Shown: in pieces, positions 13,667 through 28,485 of the stretch
Layout of the letters: every line of letters begins with the position of its first letter
How positions within the stretch are numbered: the stretch's first letter is position 1
Assembly (NCBI RefSeq): GCF_009730915.1
Contig: NC_052477.1
Coordinates: 27,608,578 to 27,672,577, forward strand
DNA from: Dioscorea cayenensis subsp. rotundata
Taxonomy: Eukaryota > Streptophyta > Magnoliopsida > Dioscoreales > Dioscoreaceae
Length of the DNA: 64,000 bases
Direction of reading: 5' to 3'
Notes under the pieces: model-generated
What the model saw: only the letters and a program-made list of their open reading frames with translations
What the model was told of the DNA's origin: nothing
Databases searched by the model: none
Translations under genes and position numbers: made by a program

Positions 13667-13711
13667 TACCATGAAATAATAAATTTCAAATCTAAAACAA
13701 ACAAAACTTAA
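12202..13711. other. AT-rich intergenic sequence with (AAT)n microsatellite
   Basis: No gene. A (TAA)n array of about 15 units lies at about 13622-13667. Confidence 0.5.
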
Positions 13712-13719
13712 AACGCAAT

Positions 13720-14772
13720 TAGAGATGGCAATTTGTACCCTACCCGACGGGTATACCCGTACCCATACCCGGTCAAAGAGGGTATTACCCTCTTACCCTC
13801 TTTCGACCGGGATGCGTACGGTAAGAGATACCCATTAGTTTTTTTGAGTGCGAGGTCGGGTAAGGATATGCCCCTACCCCTATTCGCATTCTTACCCTTA
13901 CCCTTACCCGTTGAAGAGTGCGTGAAAACCCTGCACTGCACTTACCCCTCTTATATATATATATATATAATTAATTTTTTTATTAAACCAAACATTTACT
14001 CACAATTTACTCAATATCTATTTTTCATGGTGATTAATTTGAAAAATAATACTTCAAATTTTTCTCTTAATATATTATTTTTAAATTTTTATTTAATTTC
14101 TATATTTATATTTGATAATATTATCAAAATTGAATTTTTAGATATATATTAAAAAAATCATAATTAAATTAAAAAAAATAAACAAATATAAAAAAATAAT
14201 GTTATAATAATTTATTCTATAAATTATAAGAACATCCCCGAAAAAAATAAGATACTTAATAAAAAAAATCAATTGGATATAACTTATGAGAATTACTTTA
14301 TAATGTTTTTTTATATTTAAAAATCTTGCTAGATATTTATAAAATTTGAAGTTTATATAAAAATATAAATAGTAGATATATGAAAAAATTTTAAACAAAA
14401 ACCAAGATGGTTAAACATGAACAAAACAAAAGGTAGAGTTACCATTGAGTCACTAAATAGACGTCATTTTTATGTGATTACATAATTTAAGATAAACAAA
14501 TATATATCAACTCAGTAATTTTTGAATTTATAGACATGTGTTTAAAAGATTGTAATATAATGTATAATTAATTTATTTTTTTATTATTATTTAAATTTAA
14601 TTTGATAATTTGAACAATCCCAGAAGCTGAGTACTCTGCAGGGTAAGGGTAAGGGTATGATTTTTTACCCTCGAAGGGTACTAGTAAAGAATGCAGGGTA
14701 TGGGGTAGGGGTTACGGGTACGGGTGAGGGTTTTGGCATACCCTACCCATACCCTACCCGTTGCCATCCCTA
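13720..14772. mobile_element. hAT-type non-autonomous element, 1053 bp, 8-bp target duplication
   Basis: Flanked by perfect 8-bp direct repeats AACGCAAT at 13712-13719 and 14773-14780, the length expected for hAT transposons. The left end is TAGAGATGGCAATTTGTACC; the right end read inwards is TAGGGATGGCAACGGGTAGG. Both subterminal regions are packed with GGGTA/CCCTACCC and GGTAAGGGTA motifs, while the core is over 80% AT with no transposase. Confidence 0.88.
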
Positions 14773-14780
14773 AACGCAAT

Positions 14781-17721
14781 CAAGGACCAGACCTTTAAAC
14801 TTTGACGTTTTGAGTAATTTTATCATAAACATTTAAATTTAAACATAAATATATTATTTTAAATAATAAATAAATAAATAATTATAAATTTTTATTTTTG
14901 TTTTTTGAATTTATTATTATTATTATTTTAAAAAAATAGCTAGATAAACCAAAAAATTTAAAAAAACTAAAAATGACAGTACAACTAATAACAGTACAAC
15001 TAAAAAATAAGTACATACACGTACTTATGACGTCCACCGATTTTTTGAATTTATTTAATTATTTGTTTTTCAACGTTATCTTTTATATTTTTATTAAAAA
15101 AAAATATTAGTATTCATTATCATCATCATCCAAAGTGTGCCCTCTCTTTGGCACTTTACCCCCACCCACAAGTGAGACAACGAATCCTTTTTCTCTTTTT
15201 ATTTATTTATTTATTTATTTTAAATCCTTCTATTTTTCCCTTGAGTTCAATCATCATATTATAATGGGGTCCACAACATGGGAATAATTTTCCACACCTC
15301 TCTTTCTTTCTTTCTTTCTTTTTCTCTGATTATTATCTCTTTGCATTCATATCCTTTAGTTTTCTTAATTTCAAAACATTCCATTGGCTCATTCAGTGGA
15401 CTATATATAATTATAAATATATGTGTGTGTAACATAAAGGGCCCCACACTTGGCCGACATTCTTTATTTTAACCAATTACATAATGCCACGTAGATAAAG
15501 TTATTGTCCCTGATAGGCCGCCTAGAGACTTGTCACACTCCCTCTATATACTTCCACTCTTTATAGTTTTTTAGCTAGTCCACTTTTGCAACTCTGTCTT
15601 TCTAGATGGACCACAAATGAGCAATTAGATTTAAATGGTTGGAATTTTATAAATAATTCAATCATTATGAAAATAGGATTTAAACAAAATAAAATAAAAT
15701 TGATAATTGATCACCGGTTATAAATGCGTAGGTCAGTTAAAAGTGCGTGGGTTGGATAATCAATTTCCACCCTGTATACACATATATGTTTTGTCCGTAT
15801 TTATCACAATAATAATAATTATAATGTAATAAGAAATCATATTATTTTTTTTATAAATCATAAAAAATGACTACTAGATAAAAAAATCATTTATTTATTG
15901 ATTTATAAAACCCATTGAAAGAACAAATATTTAACGATTAGAGTAGTTTAAAAACAAATGACAAATATTATATGTTTATAAACACATTAATAAAAAGTTA
16001 CATTAAGTGAAGTGTACCAACAAACCATTTGAATTAGAAATTCTTTTTTTTTAGAGCATAATTAGAAGTTTGGGGCAGTTCAAAGTGCAACTTATATTTG
16101 ATTAATAATAATAATTGCCATTTTATGACCTTGTGTATTACTATTTATTTCATATATACCCTTCCACCAAAAATACATTATTGAACCTTTCATGGTCTAG
16201 ATTGTAGTTGAAACATCCCTTTAATTGAAGATGATAACAATAAATTGTTATACATCCCAATGTCTAAATATACCAACAAAATCAAAATCACTATCAAATA
16301 CCACAGATTATATATTTTATTGATAAACATAATTTTATTTATTATCAATTTCAATCATATGACTCAGGCTGCTAAATGCAATCATCCATATATAATTTCT
16401 TGGGATCACTCCCAAAATTAAATAAGCATCAAATAAATTATAAATGTCTTGAATGTTACTAAAGGCATTTAAATGTGGAAACAGGAATCTAATCCGTACA
16501 AGTGTTTGATCTAATGTTTTGTACTTAAAACTATTTATTTATTATTTGTATTTTTTTAGTTAATATTTCACTATACCAAAGATTAATTTTTAATTCAATG
16601 TTCTCCATGCACTCATTCATGCATCTAGAAAATCATATATTTTTAATCCTACCAATGCCATTCATTATAACTTTTTTTTATATTGAAATAAAACCCTTCA
16701 TTAATTAAAAATTCACAAATTTAGCAATCTAGATACCATCTAATAATACAAACAGGATCATATTGATGATAGTAAGACTAGCATATAAAGAATCAATGAG
16801 TAGTCAATAAATAATCAAATAACATTTACATCAACCTCCTAATATAAATATATTAAGACTAATTCATACATGTCTTTTTCATTAATCCAATCCTAATTAC
16901 ATATATAAACATATAAATCTATGTATCAAACCTATGTAATTAGTGTTTTCATTAATTTTAAACCATGTTTTTCAAGGTCAATTATTTAATTTTTAAAATT
17001 GTTAAAATTTTAATTTATTTTTTTGGATGATAGTGATTGGCTTTAATTGTTTAATGCCGGCCCCTCTCTCTCATTCATTTGATCAAATGAAGTCATGCCA
17101 TCTTTAATCCAATGAATGAATATTTTTGCTTATGATTAGCCATATTAATCCAAGAAGATAAAGATAAATTGTTTTCTTAATTAATTAATTAATTAACTAT
17201 GTTATACTCCCCCTCTAAAACTAAGCTTTATAATTATAATAATTATCATCTTCAAACCATTCTTTTCCCATCACCATCATGGTCCTAATTCCCCCCTTCT
17301 TATTGGTTAAATATTCCGATCTCCACTTACCATTAACTTTATAATCATTAATGCATCTATATACAATTATTATATGATCTTTGAGGAGTTTTTAAATCAA
17401 TTTAGGAAAAAAAAAAGTAGTGGTCAAGGTTTCCCAAGAGATAAATACTCTCAACCAAAGAGTTTGACTTGTGACTTGATTGAGTGGTACTTTACCTTAA
17501 TTAATTAACATGATTATCTTCTTCATGATGATGTTTAGTAAGTTTAATTACAAGTTTACTTTGTGATTAGCACTTCATCTCTTTTTAATACAAGTGTGGC
17601 TTATCCACTATTAAAAAACACCCCCCCAATGTAGTGACTTGATCTAACTTAATTAACTTAATTAGAGTGTGCATTATTATTAATGGTGAATGTGTCTTTA
17701 GGCTTATGCTTTGCATATTTA

Positions 17722-17753
<32 letters not shown>

Positions 17754-18510
17754 TGAACATGAAGAGTAATTAATGAATGTATTCCAAATTTTGAGAAAGG
17801 GACAAATAGATGTTCTTGATTGAGATTGGAAGCTAATAAGAGTTTAATAATATGCTTAAGGATATATAATATTTTGTATTATGTTAGCTTTGGATTTATC
17901 CAACCATAGGATGGAAAGGTACTCGCTTAATCATATGTCAATTGGGTAAATTAAGGACTTGTTGTCCACTAAACTTTTAACTTGTCAAATGGTGATTTTA
18001 TTATTATATTTTTTTATGTTTTATTATATAATTGGCGGCAACCGCCTCAACTATATGATTAGTACTGTAATTTTCATATAAATTTTAACTAAGATTTTTT
18101 TAATCATATTGATATGTTCAATCTAAACATTTTAAATAATCTGAAAATTAAGGAACATGTATATGCTGTCCAATATTTATTTAATTAGATATTGTCACCT
18201 ATAAAATGTATTATATATATATATATATTATTAATATAATTGTATAATTTGTTTGGAGAGAACTTTACAAAATAATTTTAAAATATTTTTAAAAATAATA
18301 TTTTATTACAATTAAGTCTTTGTTTGCATTAAAAAAATAATTTAATCATATATGCTAGAGATCGTGATTCCCACGTTTTGATGGATTATGATGTTAATAA
18401 ACTTAAGTTTCATGGAAAATGAATAGAGAGGGTTATAGATGTAAAAATTTATCTTTTCCATTAGATCACTTTAGTTAAACAAAATGAGAAAACGAAAACA
18501 ATTTTTAATT
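14781..18510. other. AT-rich intergenic sequence
   Basis: No gene recognised over 3.7 kb. It includes (TTTC)n near 15302-15322, a long (TA)n at about 17728-17755, a (TA)n near 18210-18228, and an 18-bp perfect palindrome TTCATTTGATCAAATGAA at 17074-17091. The stretch at 15480-15620 has a promoter-like look (CCACGTAG, then CTCTATATACTTCC near 15541), but no coding sequence follows. Confidence 0.4.
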
Positions 18511-18955
18511 TTTAATTTTTTTTTGAAATAAATGTGGATAAATCACAACTTTATTTTAAAAAAAAAGATAGAGAATATAAGATAAAAGCTCTCATCAGAA
18601 GTGAGGAGAATAACTAAGAACGACAGGAAAATAAAATACAAGGAGAAAAGAAGCTGGGAAGGCGGAAGACACCATCTGGTCTCTCAGGCATGCCCAAACC
18701 ATCAAAAGGAGCAACTACTCCTGCGCAAGATCAGGGTCCTATTCTCCAGCGAGATTTGAGGTTCTAGCGTTAAAGAAATTAAGGGAACGCTTAATTTTCT
18801 GAGAAGCTTCAGTAATAGATGGCTGCTGACAATCAGCTGCAGTTGAGAAGCAAGAGAGAAGCATATTAGCAGTTTTAATAAAAATATTGTAAAGCAATAA
18901 AGCAGTCAGGGTCCGATTCTCTTTTTTACATCTTTTTAACTTCCGTGAGTTCATA
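18511..18955 (-). mobile_element. LINE-like 3' tail (truncated)
   Basis: Opens with a T-run and AATGTGGATAAATCACAACTTTATT, as in the copies at 11377 and 35585. The block is richer in GC than its surroundings. A 71-codon minus-strand open frame (18739-18954) spans most of it without a recognisable domain. It is probably the 3' part of a 5'-truncated LINE in minus orientation; the element type is inferred from similarity between the copies. Confidence 0.4.
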
Positions 18956-20230
18956 TATATTGCAAGTCATAATTAAATGAGTGAGTTTTTGTATTAGTTT
19001 ATGTCTGAATAGAGTAGAAGATATCGAAGAGATTAAAACATAGAAAATTAAATGATGAAAGGCGTTGAAACTTTATAAACTAAATGGTTTCTAAAAGTTG
19101 TGCTTAGAATATTAATGACAATGTTTTTATTTTTTAAATAAGTTTTATAGAAGAGTTTATGAAATTTATTATTTTATAATTAAATTTTCTTTGATTTTTT
19201 TTTTTTTCCTAGTGAGTATTGTTTTATTTATGTACAATTGTTTTATTCATTTCTCATAAATATTATGTGCATGATATTTACAATTTAGTTAATTAAAATA
19301 CTTTATTTGTATTTGGAGTTATATATTTATATATAATATTGCCCAAAACTATTAAGATTATATAAAAAAAAAACTACAGACAAAGAAAATTTATCTAGGT
19401 TATGATAAATTATAAGAATATAGATTGATTATGGAGCAAATAAAAAAAAAGACAGACAAACCAAAATGAGTGCAAAGTGTGCCACTAATTTTTATATTAT
19501 AATAATTTTGAATTAATTTATTCGTTGGATGGTTAAATTCCAACATAAAAACTAAAAATTATGAGAATAGAAACATTGTAAATATTTATATATATTAGTA
19601 AATTTTATCTACTAATTCTAAGACACAATTTTAAGATTAATATATATATATATATATTAAAAATCTTATGACACATAAATTCATCATTTTTTTAATAATA
19701 ATGTATATTATATTTTTTCTGTTATCTTCGCCAAATAAGAGTTTACATTAAGAAAATTAAAACTAAATAAGTAGACAAAATTTTTATAATATAATTTTTT
19801 ATGGCCTACGACTCTACAATTATTTTAGAACCATAACCCACTCAAAAATATTATGTTACACAACAAATTTTTTTATTTTAAAAACCAATCTAAACCAGTA
19901 TTAATTATATTTTTATTTTTAAAAAAACTCAACTTAAATTTCCAATCATTTGATAAGGAAATATATATATATATACACACATCTTATCATGTGCCCATAA
20001 CATATCTAGCTTGTCCAAAATCATGCATCCAAAAAAATAAAAATAAAAAAATAAAAAAATAAATTAAACATTAAAAAACCATAATTTTCTTGATATCTAT
20101 CAAACAAGAACCGACTCTTTTACTAATTTACCCCTCTGCTCCTTTATTAAAAAAATGCAACAAATTCTAAGGGTTCACAAGCAAAAACTCCATTTTTTAA
20201 ACAATATTTTTATCTAGATATTTTCTTCTT
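18956..20230. other. AT-rich intergenic sequence
   Basis: No gene. (TA)n runs lie near 19640-19658 and 19962-19974. Confidence 0.5.
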
Positions 20231-20600
20231 CTCCTTTAAATAAATAAATAAATAAATAAACAACACGTGCCGGGCCCACCACAAGAAGACCCAATAATTC
20301 ATCACAGAACCGTCTAAACGATTTTTTAACCCCTAGGTCACTTTCTCCTTCCACGTGGCATCATCTCATCCACAAGCCCATTCTCAACCCGCGTTTGCAA
20401 AGTCCTCGGGCTTACAACCATCACGTGACGTCTTCTCCGCACGTGCTGTAAATTCTCTCAAACTCCAGGGGCATTATCGTCCACTAATCACATTTATTCA
20501 TTTATATACCCCTTTCATACCCCATCTTCTTCTTCACATTCTCTCTTTCTCCATCGTCTTCTTCCGATCTCGAAAGCGAGTTCTCGACGGTTCTCGATTG
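20231..20600 (+). promoter_or_regulatory. Promoter and 5'UTR of the LURP-one gene with four G-boxes
   Basis: Four CACGTG palindromes occur at 20264-20269, 20352-20357, 20422-20427 and 20440-20445, several in strong contexts (CCACGTGGC; CACGTGACGTC with an overlapping ACGT core). A GGGCCCA element lies next to the first. A TATA-like TTTATATACC is at 20501-20510, about 90 bases before the ATG. A (TAAA)n run at 20237-20260 marks the distal side. ACGT-core clusters like this are bound by bZIP/bHLH factors, including ABA-response factors; the regulatory role here is inferred. Confidence 0.6.
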
Positions 20601-21761
20601 ATGACGAAGATCCATCCCAATGCTCCGGTGCTCGATTCGCCTCGCCCTGCGGCTCCCGGCCGGCGTTCTTCTCCGGAGGAGGCGAGCGTTGAGGCGTTGA
20701 CGGTTTGGCGCCGATCGCTGCTTCTCAACGGGAATGGGTTCACGGTGTTCGATGCGAAGGGGAATCTCGTGTTCCGTGTTGATAACTACGCGTCTGGGAA
20801 CAAGGGCGAGATCGTTCTCATGGACGCTTCTGGGAAATCATTGCTCACTATTCGCCGAAAGGTATATATTGATCTTCTTCTCTAAGTCTTCCAGATTTCA
20901 GCTTCATTTTCAGATTCGAATAATTTTTTTCAAATTTTTAGAATTTTTTTTGTTTGTTTGTTTGTTTGGGTGATATTGAGCTCTGTTTTGAGATTTTTGA
21001 GTTCTAGGGATTTCAAAATCTTTATATATTTAATTTTAATTTTTTATTTTTTTTATTTTGATGTGCGTTTTAGATCTGGTTTTTACTTTTTAATCATATA
21101 TATATAAATTTACAATATGTGAACTACTAGACCTTGTTTGGATGAGTGTTAAGAGTCATAGTTGACTTGTTTTTTTTTTTTTTATTTATGTTTTAATTCT
21201 CTGAAAAAAATAGTTTTTTTATAATTAATAAGCTATTTTACTTATATTTGAATTTAAATACATATTACAAAAATGAAGAAAAAAAAACTCATTTCCTTTC
21301 ATTAATACCACATTGTTTTTCAATTTATTATTATATATTAAAAAGAAAAGAGTCAAACTTCGCAGAAGCTAAGCTTATCAGAGCAATGGCTGATCTACGA
21401 GGGAGACGAAGCCACAAAGCCACGCTTCTCCGTGAAAAAGAACGTGAGCCTTATCCAGCCCAAATCTCTCGCCCACGTCTCCTCGTGTAGCAGCAGCAGC
21501 AGCAGCAGCAGCGGCAGCAGCAGCAGCTCGTGCGTGCACTACGACGTGGAAGGGTCGTACTCGAAGCGGTGTTGCATGATCTACAACGATAAGCGTCGAC
21601 CACTGGCTGAGATTCGCCGGAAAGAGTCGGTCCCTGGCGTCTCCTTCGATCTTGACGTGTTTCGTTTGCTGGTATTCCCTGGCTTTGACTCGGCCATGGC
21701 CATGGCCATTGTTATACTTCTTGAACAGATGTATGGCTCTAGGGGTGCTCTCAGAGGATGA
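20601..21761 (+). CDS. LURP-one-related (LOR/DUF567) protein, two exons
   Basis: Member of the LURP-one-related family, which has a Tubby-C2-like beta-barrel fold; the family founder is needed for basal defence in Arabidopsis, and the biochemical function is unknown. Exon 1 is 20601-20861 and exon 2 is 21366-21761, with the intron in phase 0. The product is 218 residues. Visible family signatures: LTVWRRSLLLNGNGFTVFD, then GNLVFRVDNYAS, then LMDASGKSLLTIRRKK at the exon junction, then LSLSEQWLIYEGD and CMIYNDKRRPLAEIRRKE. Residues 126-143 form a Ser-rich tract coded by an (AGC)n run at about 21489-21530, an expansion inside an otherwise normal-length protein. The start is the first ATG in the frame that gives the typical N-terminus. 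The intact frame and canonical splice sites suggest a working gene. It is closest to the LOR8-like subgroup, judged from memory of the family. Confidence 0.9.
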
Positions 21762-21924
21762 TGATCCAAACAAAGCTATTATTTTGTATAATTAAAAAGA
21801 AATATAAATAATAATTTAAAAAAAGAAAAAAAAGAAAAAGAAAAAAAAAAAAACTTGTGATGATGGGTAGAGACTAGAGAGAGGATAGGCATAGAGAGAG
21901 GTAATAAGGTATAGCCTATTGAGG

Positions 21925-21958
<34 letters not shown>

Positions 21959-22904
21959 GGAATAGTCTGCCTTTTATTGTGTGGTTTTGCCTTTTTTAAT
22001 AAACCATGCAATGATAAAAGGCAAAACATACATGAATGTAAAAAGGGTTCAGTGTTTCTTTTCTTTGGTTGTGAAGTTTTAGAATTAAAAAGTAGATTTT
22101 GCCGTCTTTTTTACCATTTCGTTTGTGTTTGTGTTTGTGTTTGTGTGGCATGGAAGAGCGAATTGCTAATATTTGCTTAAAATATTTGTATATTTCTTGT
22201 ATAGTTTTTGTGATTAGAAGTTATTTTAGGAATTTAATGAAAAATGTTTTTTTAGTTATTGTTTAGTATAGGACTATACAAGTGGTTTATACCATATATA
22301 TTCACAATTAACCAATTTTTTTAAGGTGTATGGAAACAAAAATTTTCAAACTCAAATATAAAAATAGAGGAACTAGCTAGTTTTTCTGCAGGACTGCAAA
22401 GGTCTAACCTTTTTTTGATGAGCTGTGGTTTTTTGAAATTTGGGGTCTTCGTATGCATAAGGATCTATGAAATAAAAAGTAATTAATATATTTTTAAGTT
22501 TAAGCATTGGAGTTAAGAACTAACACTAGAGTACGTGGCCTTGGGAGGAAAGCAAAGCAGCCCATTAGTCTTTATTGTGACTTGTGTTTATAAGGGCATG
22601 ATATATGATATAATGATAGTATTTAGCTAGGATATTGTTTTTCTTCTCCTCAAAATTTAACCTTTTCTTTTATCTTTTTGATGAATTAAACATTAAAAAT
22701 ATCTTTTATTAAAATATAAACTAATCAGAAACGTAGGTTTTACGTAATCATGCATTAAAACAAAAATGCTAAGCTGCACTGCAAACACAGGTTTTTACAT
22801 ATGGGCCAACTAATCCAACCAACTCCTGGTCATCTTACCTTCGGGTCGGTGGCCACGAGTAGAATTTATTAGCCTTCTCACATGTATTCACTAGAGGAAA
22901 AAAA
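21762..22904. other. 3' flank of LOR gene and intergenic sequence with (TG)n repeats
   Basis: Contains the LOR 3'UTR, an A/G-rich run at 21796-21855, a (TG)n microsatellite at about 21927-21958 and a (GTTTGT)n run near 22120-22147. No further gene is seen. Confidence 0.5.
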
Positions 22905-23945
22905 AAAGGAAGGGAAAGTTTTAAAAAAAAAAAAACTAAGTGGTTTTTGGTTTTTGCATATAAAGACATGTGTTTTTTACAATTAAGTACTTTGTGGTTT
23001 TTTTATGTTTTTTTGCAAATCAAGAAAAAATCGTTAGCACCGTCTATATAGCTAATGTGGTATGGCAAGACAAAATTGACCTTTCACATTACTCTTTTTT
23101 TTTCCGTGCCAACTAAATCAAATTAGTTTAAGTCTCTAATTAAGTTGGACTAATGAGACATAATTTATTTTCGGCCCACAATAGTGGACAAATAGGAAAT
23201 TCTCATTCGAGTTGAATTTGGCAGAGGGAACTCCATATCAAGTGAAAGAAAGAGAGAAATTAATGGAATAACGCCATGGCTATCCCATGAAGAACATCCA
23301 AGCTTATCTCAATCTCCTTTCGTCCCTCTTTTTATTTATAATCAAAAGATCATACATTAAGGAAAGAGCTTAAAGGAGGAGGAGTGGGATGACACATCAT
23401 TGACACATCCAAGCTTTATCCCGATCTCCTTTCATCCATCTTTTTATTTTTTAATTCATGATCACTATGGGGTTGGGAGAAGTACCTATTCAGTCACCTT
23501 TGAAATACTGGAGAATTTTGGATTTTCTTCGGGCCAACACTATCTGGAGGAGAACATTCCCTTTGTATGAACCCTAACTTGTCCGGAGGAGAACTGTCAT
23601 TTTCTCCGCTGTTATCTGAAATCTAATTGTCTCATTAGATGGATGATAACCGAGGTGACATTGAAAAAAAAAGGTGTTAACTACCTCTCATTATTTGATC
23701 TTATTATCTCATCAGTCCAACTTAATAGATGCTTAAACTACTTGGCATGGGGAAAAAAATTATGTGAAAGGTCTGGTTTGCCCTACTAGGTAAGAAACAC
23801 ACAAACTTCTTTGATGGCTTTTTCTTGATTTGCAAAAACCAGAAAACTACAGAATACTTAATTGTAAAAAAAAAATACACATCTTTATTTGCGAAAACTG
23901 AAAATCACATGATTTTTTTTTAACTTTTCCATAAAAGGGAATTTT
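22905..23945. mobile_element. Element with ~250-bp inverted arms (foldback/MULE-like)
   Basis: The left arm (about 22910-23175) and right arm (about 23670-23945) are imperfect inverted copies. For example, TTTAAG..ATTAAGTTGGACTAATGAGA on the left pairs with TCTCATCAGTCCAACTTAAT on the right, and the CTTGATTTGCAAAAA segment on the right pairs with TTTTTGCAAATCAAG on the left. The centre carries a direct duplication: CATCCAAGCTTATCTCAATCTCCTTTC at 23288 and a diverged copy at 23405. No transposase is present. Edges lie in A/T runs, so no target duplication can be read. Confidence 0.65.
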
Positions 23946-24374
23946 GATTTTAAAACAATTAATTTCACTTTCACCGATAATTAGTTGGTTTATTGGCACC
24001 TGTTTAGTTTATTGACACCAAATCTTCTACATAAAACGTTTGTCTTGTTAAAGAGGATGATTCAAACCCCAATCATTACAGATAGAAAGTACAGGTGTTG
24101 TAAAGTTTTTCTACTCTCATGTATACATCCTAGACATGTAATTTATCCGTATTTATCGAAATAAAAAACAATTATATAGTTTCATTATAATAAGGTTTAT
24201 CTTTGAAAAATGCAAATTTATTATTTTGCTCTTATCGTAACATCGAGATACACGTCTACTAAACCCATTTTCATCAATTAAATATTATGACAATTGAAGA
24301 AACAAAATTTAAAAACCAGTCTTATAGATTATTTCTAAAAACTAGTTTCTGTTTTGTTTTGGTAACATGTTCAG

Positions 24375-24553
24375 GAGTTCATCTCCCCTGGTTCTGGAAC
24401 CAGGGAATACACTGGTTCAAGTTTATCATATTTTGACACGTGTCCCATGTGATGTTATTATATTTTTTTCTATTATGATTGTGCACACGTGTAAAAGTTT
24501 AATAGGCTGGAACCAGAGTATTCCCTGGTTTCAGAACCAGGGGAGATGAGTTC
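24375..24553. mobile_element. 179-bp Mutator-type MITE with perfect 9-bp target duplication
   Basis: Direct repeats CATGTTCAG flank it at 24366-24374 and 24554-24562; a 9-bp duplication is diagnostic of Mutator-like transposition. The ends are inverted repeats of about 45 bases (left GAGTTCATCTCCCCTGGTTC), differing at only a few positions. Within each arm is a smaller palindrome, CTGGTTCTGGAACCAG on the left. The core carries two ACACGTGT-type motifs. It sits about 400 bp upstream of the CDKB1 start. Confidence 0.92.
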
Positions 24554-24562
24554 CATGTTCAG

Positions 24563-24954
24563 CACTTGCATTTGAATTATTGTCTTGAAGAAGTACATCA
24601 AATTATCCCAAGCTTTCAACCTCATTCCACATTCAATCTTTCTTTCACATTAATTGCTTTAATTCAAAACTCCCAGCTGTAAAATTTAATTAATTGATTC
24701 ATTTTCCTTATTATAAAAGGAAATACATAAAACGGAGCCCAAACGGGTCGGATCCATACTTCACCACTAAACCCGAATCCGAATCTCCCCAACGGTAACC
24801 AAAAATTTCAAATTTCAAAACCCCGCTTCACGATCCAAACGGTCATCTCCTCTTCCTTTTTCCCTCTTCTTTCCTTTTTTATTCGTTCCTTCATCGATCC
24901 TCTTCTTCTCTGTGATTCTCGTCGCCATTGCTGCGAAGAAAGCTCGATGCGATG
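24563..24954 (+). promoter_or_regulatory. CDKB1 promoter and 5' leader
   Basis: Contains AAACGG/AACGG motifs (about 24731, 24790 and 24837) of the kind bound by three-repeat MYB factors (MSA core AACGG), which drive G2/M genes, and a pyrimidine-rich leader. No strong TATA box is seen. The leader ends with a tiny upstream ORF at 24947-24955 that overlaps the first base of the start codon. The MSA role is established for plant mitotic genes; its use here is inference. Confidence 0.5.
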
Positions 24955-27439
<2,485 letters not shown>

Positions 27440-28485
27440 ACATTACTACCTTTGTTTGCAAAAGCAGCTGCCTGCTTTGCTGGAATAAAGCTTTGATTTC
27501 AACTCCAATTGTTATGGATGAAAATGTTGTGTTTTTGAATGTGCTAGCTTGCCCTCCCTCTGACTGAGAGATATATCCACTAGTAATTTATTTCTGGATT
27601 TTGCAGGGTTTTTCTGAAAACTTAGGCCTAATCTAACCGCAGTTAACAGCCGTGATAATCAGCCCACCCAACACCAACCACTATAGCTCCACTTACGTGA
27701 TCCATTATTTTTGTTCTCCAATAAACGTTGTTCCTCAGGAACTCTGTATCTTATCCAGCTTCAGAAATTTTTTTTTTTATAAAACAAATCAATTAGTCAA
27801 TACTAAAATGTATTAAAAATATTATAATTGTACTACAAAAAATCATAAAACAGATCAATTAGTGATTCTACCAAATTTTTTTATAAATTAACCGGCACCC
27901 ATATAACCATTAATGGTTGACGATTATTGTCTAATTTGGATAGTGGATGGACAATAAAGTTAATTGTAAAATTTGAGTTTACATATTGTAGTAATATAAA
28001 TATATAATAAAGATATTATAGTATTACTGGTTATTTAATGTCTTTAAGTTAAATATTGTTTTACCATACTATTTAAATAGTTATAGTTCAGTATAATTTT
28101 TACAATTTTTATAGATAAATTTAATAAATCTTTTAGGATTGATAAATCATTTATGGATGCATTTCCATATTTACTGTTTCTTAGGGAGCGCTCGTCAACT
28201 ATTAGCAAAAAAAAATCCCTTTAAATGAATTTTTTAAAATTTTATTTTATTTTTCAAATAAAATAAAAATAAAAATAAAAAAATAGTGTGAAATAAAATA
28301 ATACAGATTTCTTCTACTTCTTCTTTTTTCCGTATAGTTTTCTATTTTTATAAATATAATAAAAAACCTGAATTTAGGCGGTTTCATAAGGAACACTTTA
28401 TCCAAAACTATTCCACAGGAACACCCGAACAACAAAAGCACACCTTAATATCCCACCCAAAAAAACGACCTCCCCCTTCATTTTC
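27440..28485. other. CDKB1 3' flank and AT-rich intergenic sequence
   Basis: Holds the CDKB1 3'UTR and about 900 bases of AT-rich sequence, then the leader of the next gene. A GC-richer patch at 27630-27720 may be a worn MITE; no ends were found. Confidence 0.4.

Noticed and set aside
13890-13912. CTTACCCTTACCC arrays that resemble telomeric repeats
   Set aside because: They lie inside the hAT-type element with an 8-bp duplication, are mixed with CCCTACCC and ACCCGTACCC variants, and are not a regular telomere array.
15480-15620. Promoter-like stretch with CCACGTAG and TATATA
   Set aside because: No coding sequence, tRNA or recognisable microRNA hairpin follows; support is too weak for a gene call.
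21378-21773. 131-codon minus-strand frame with an alanine run
   Set aside because: Antisense shadow of LOR exon 2; the alanines are the reverse of the AGC repeat.
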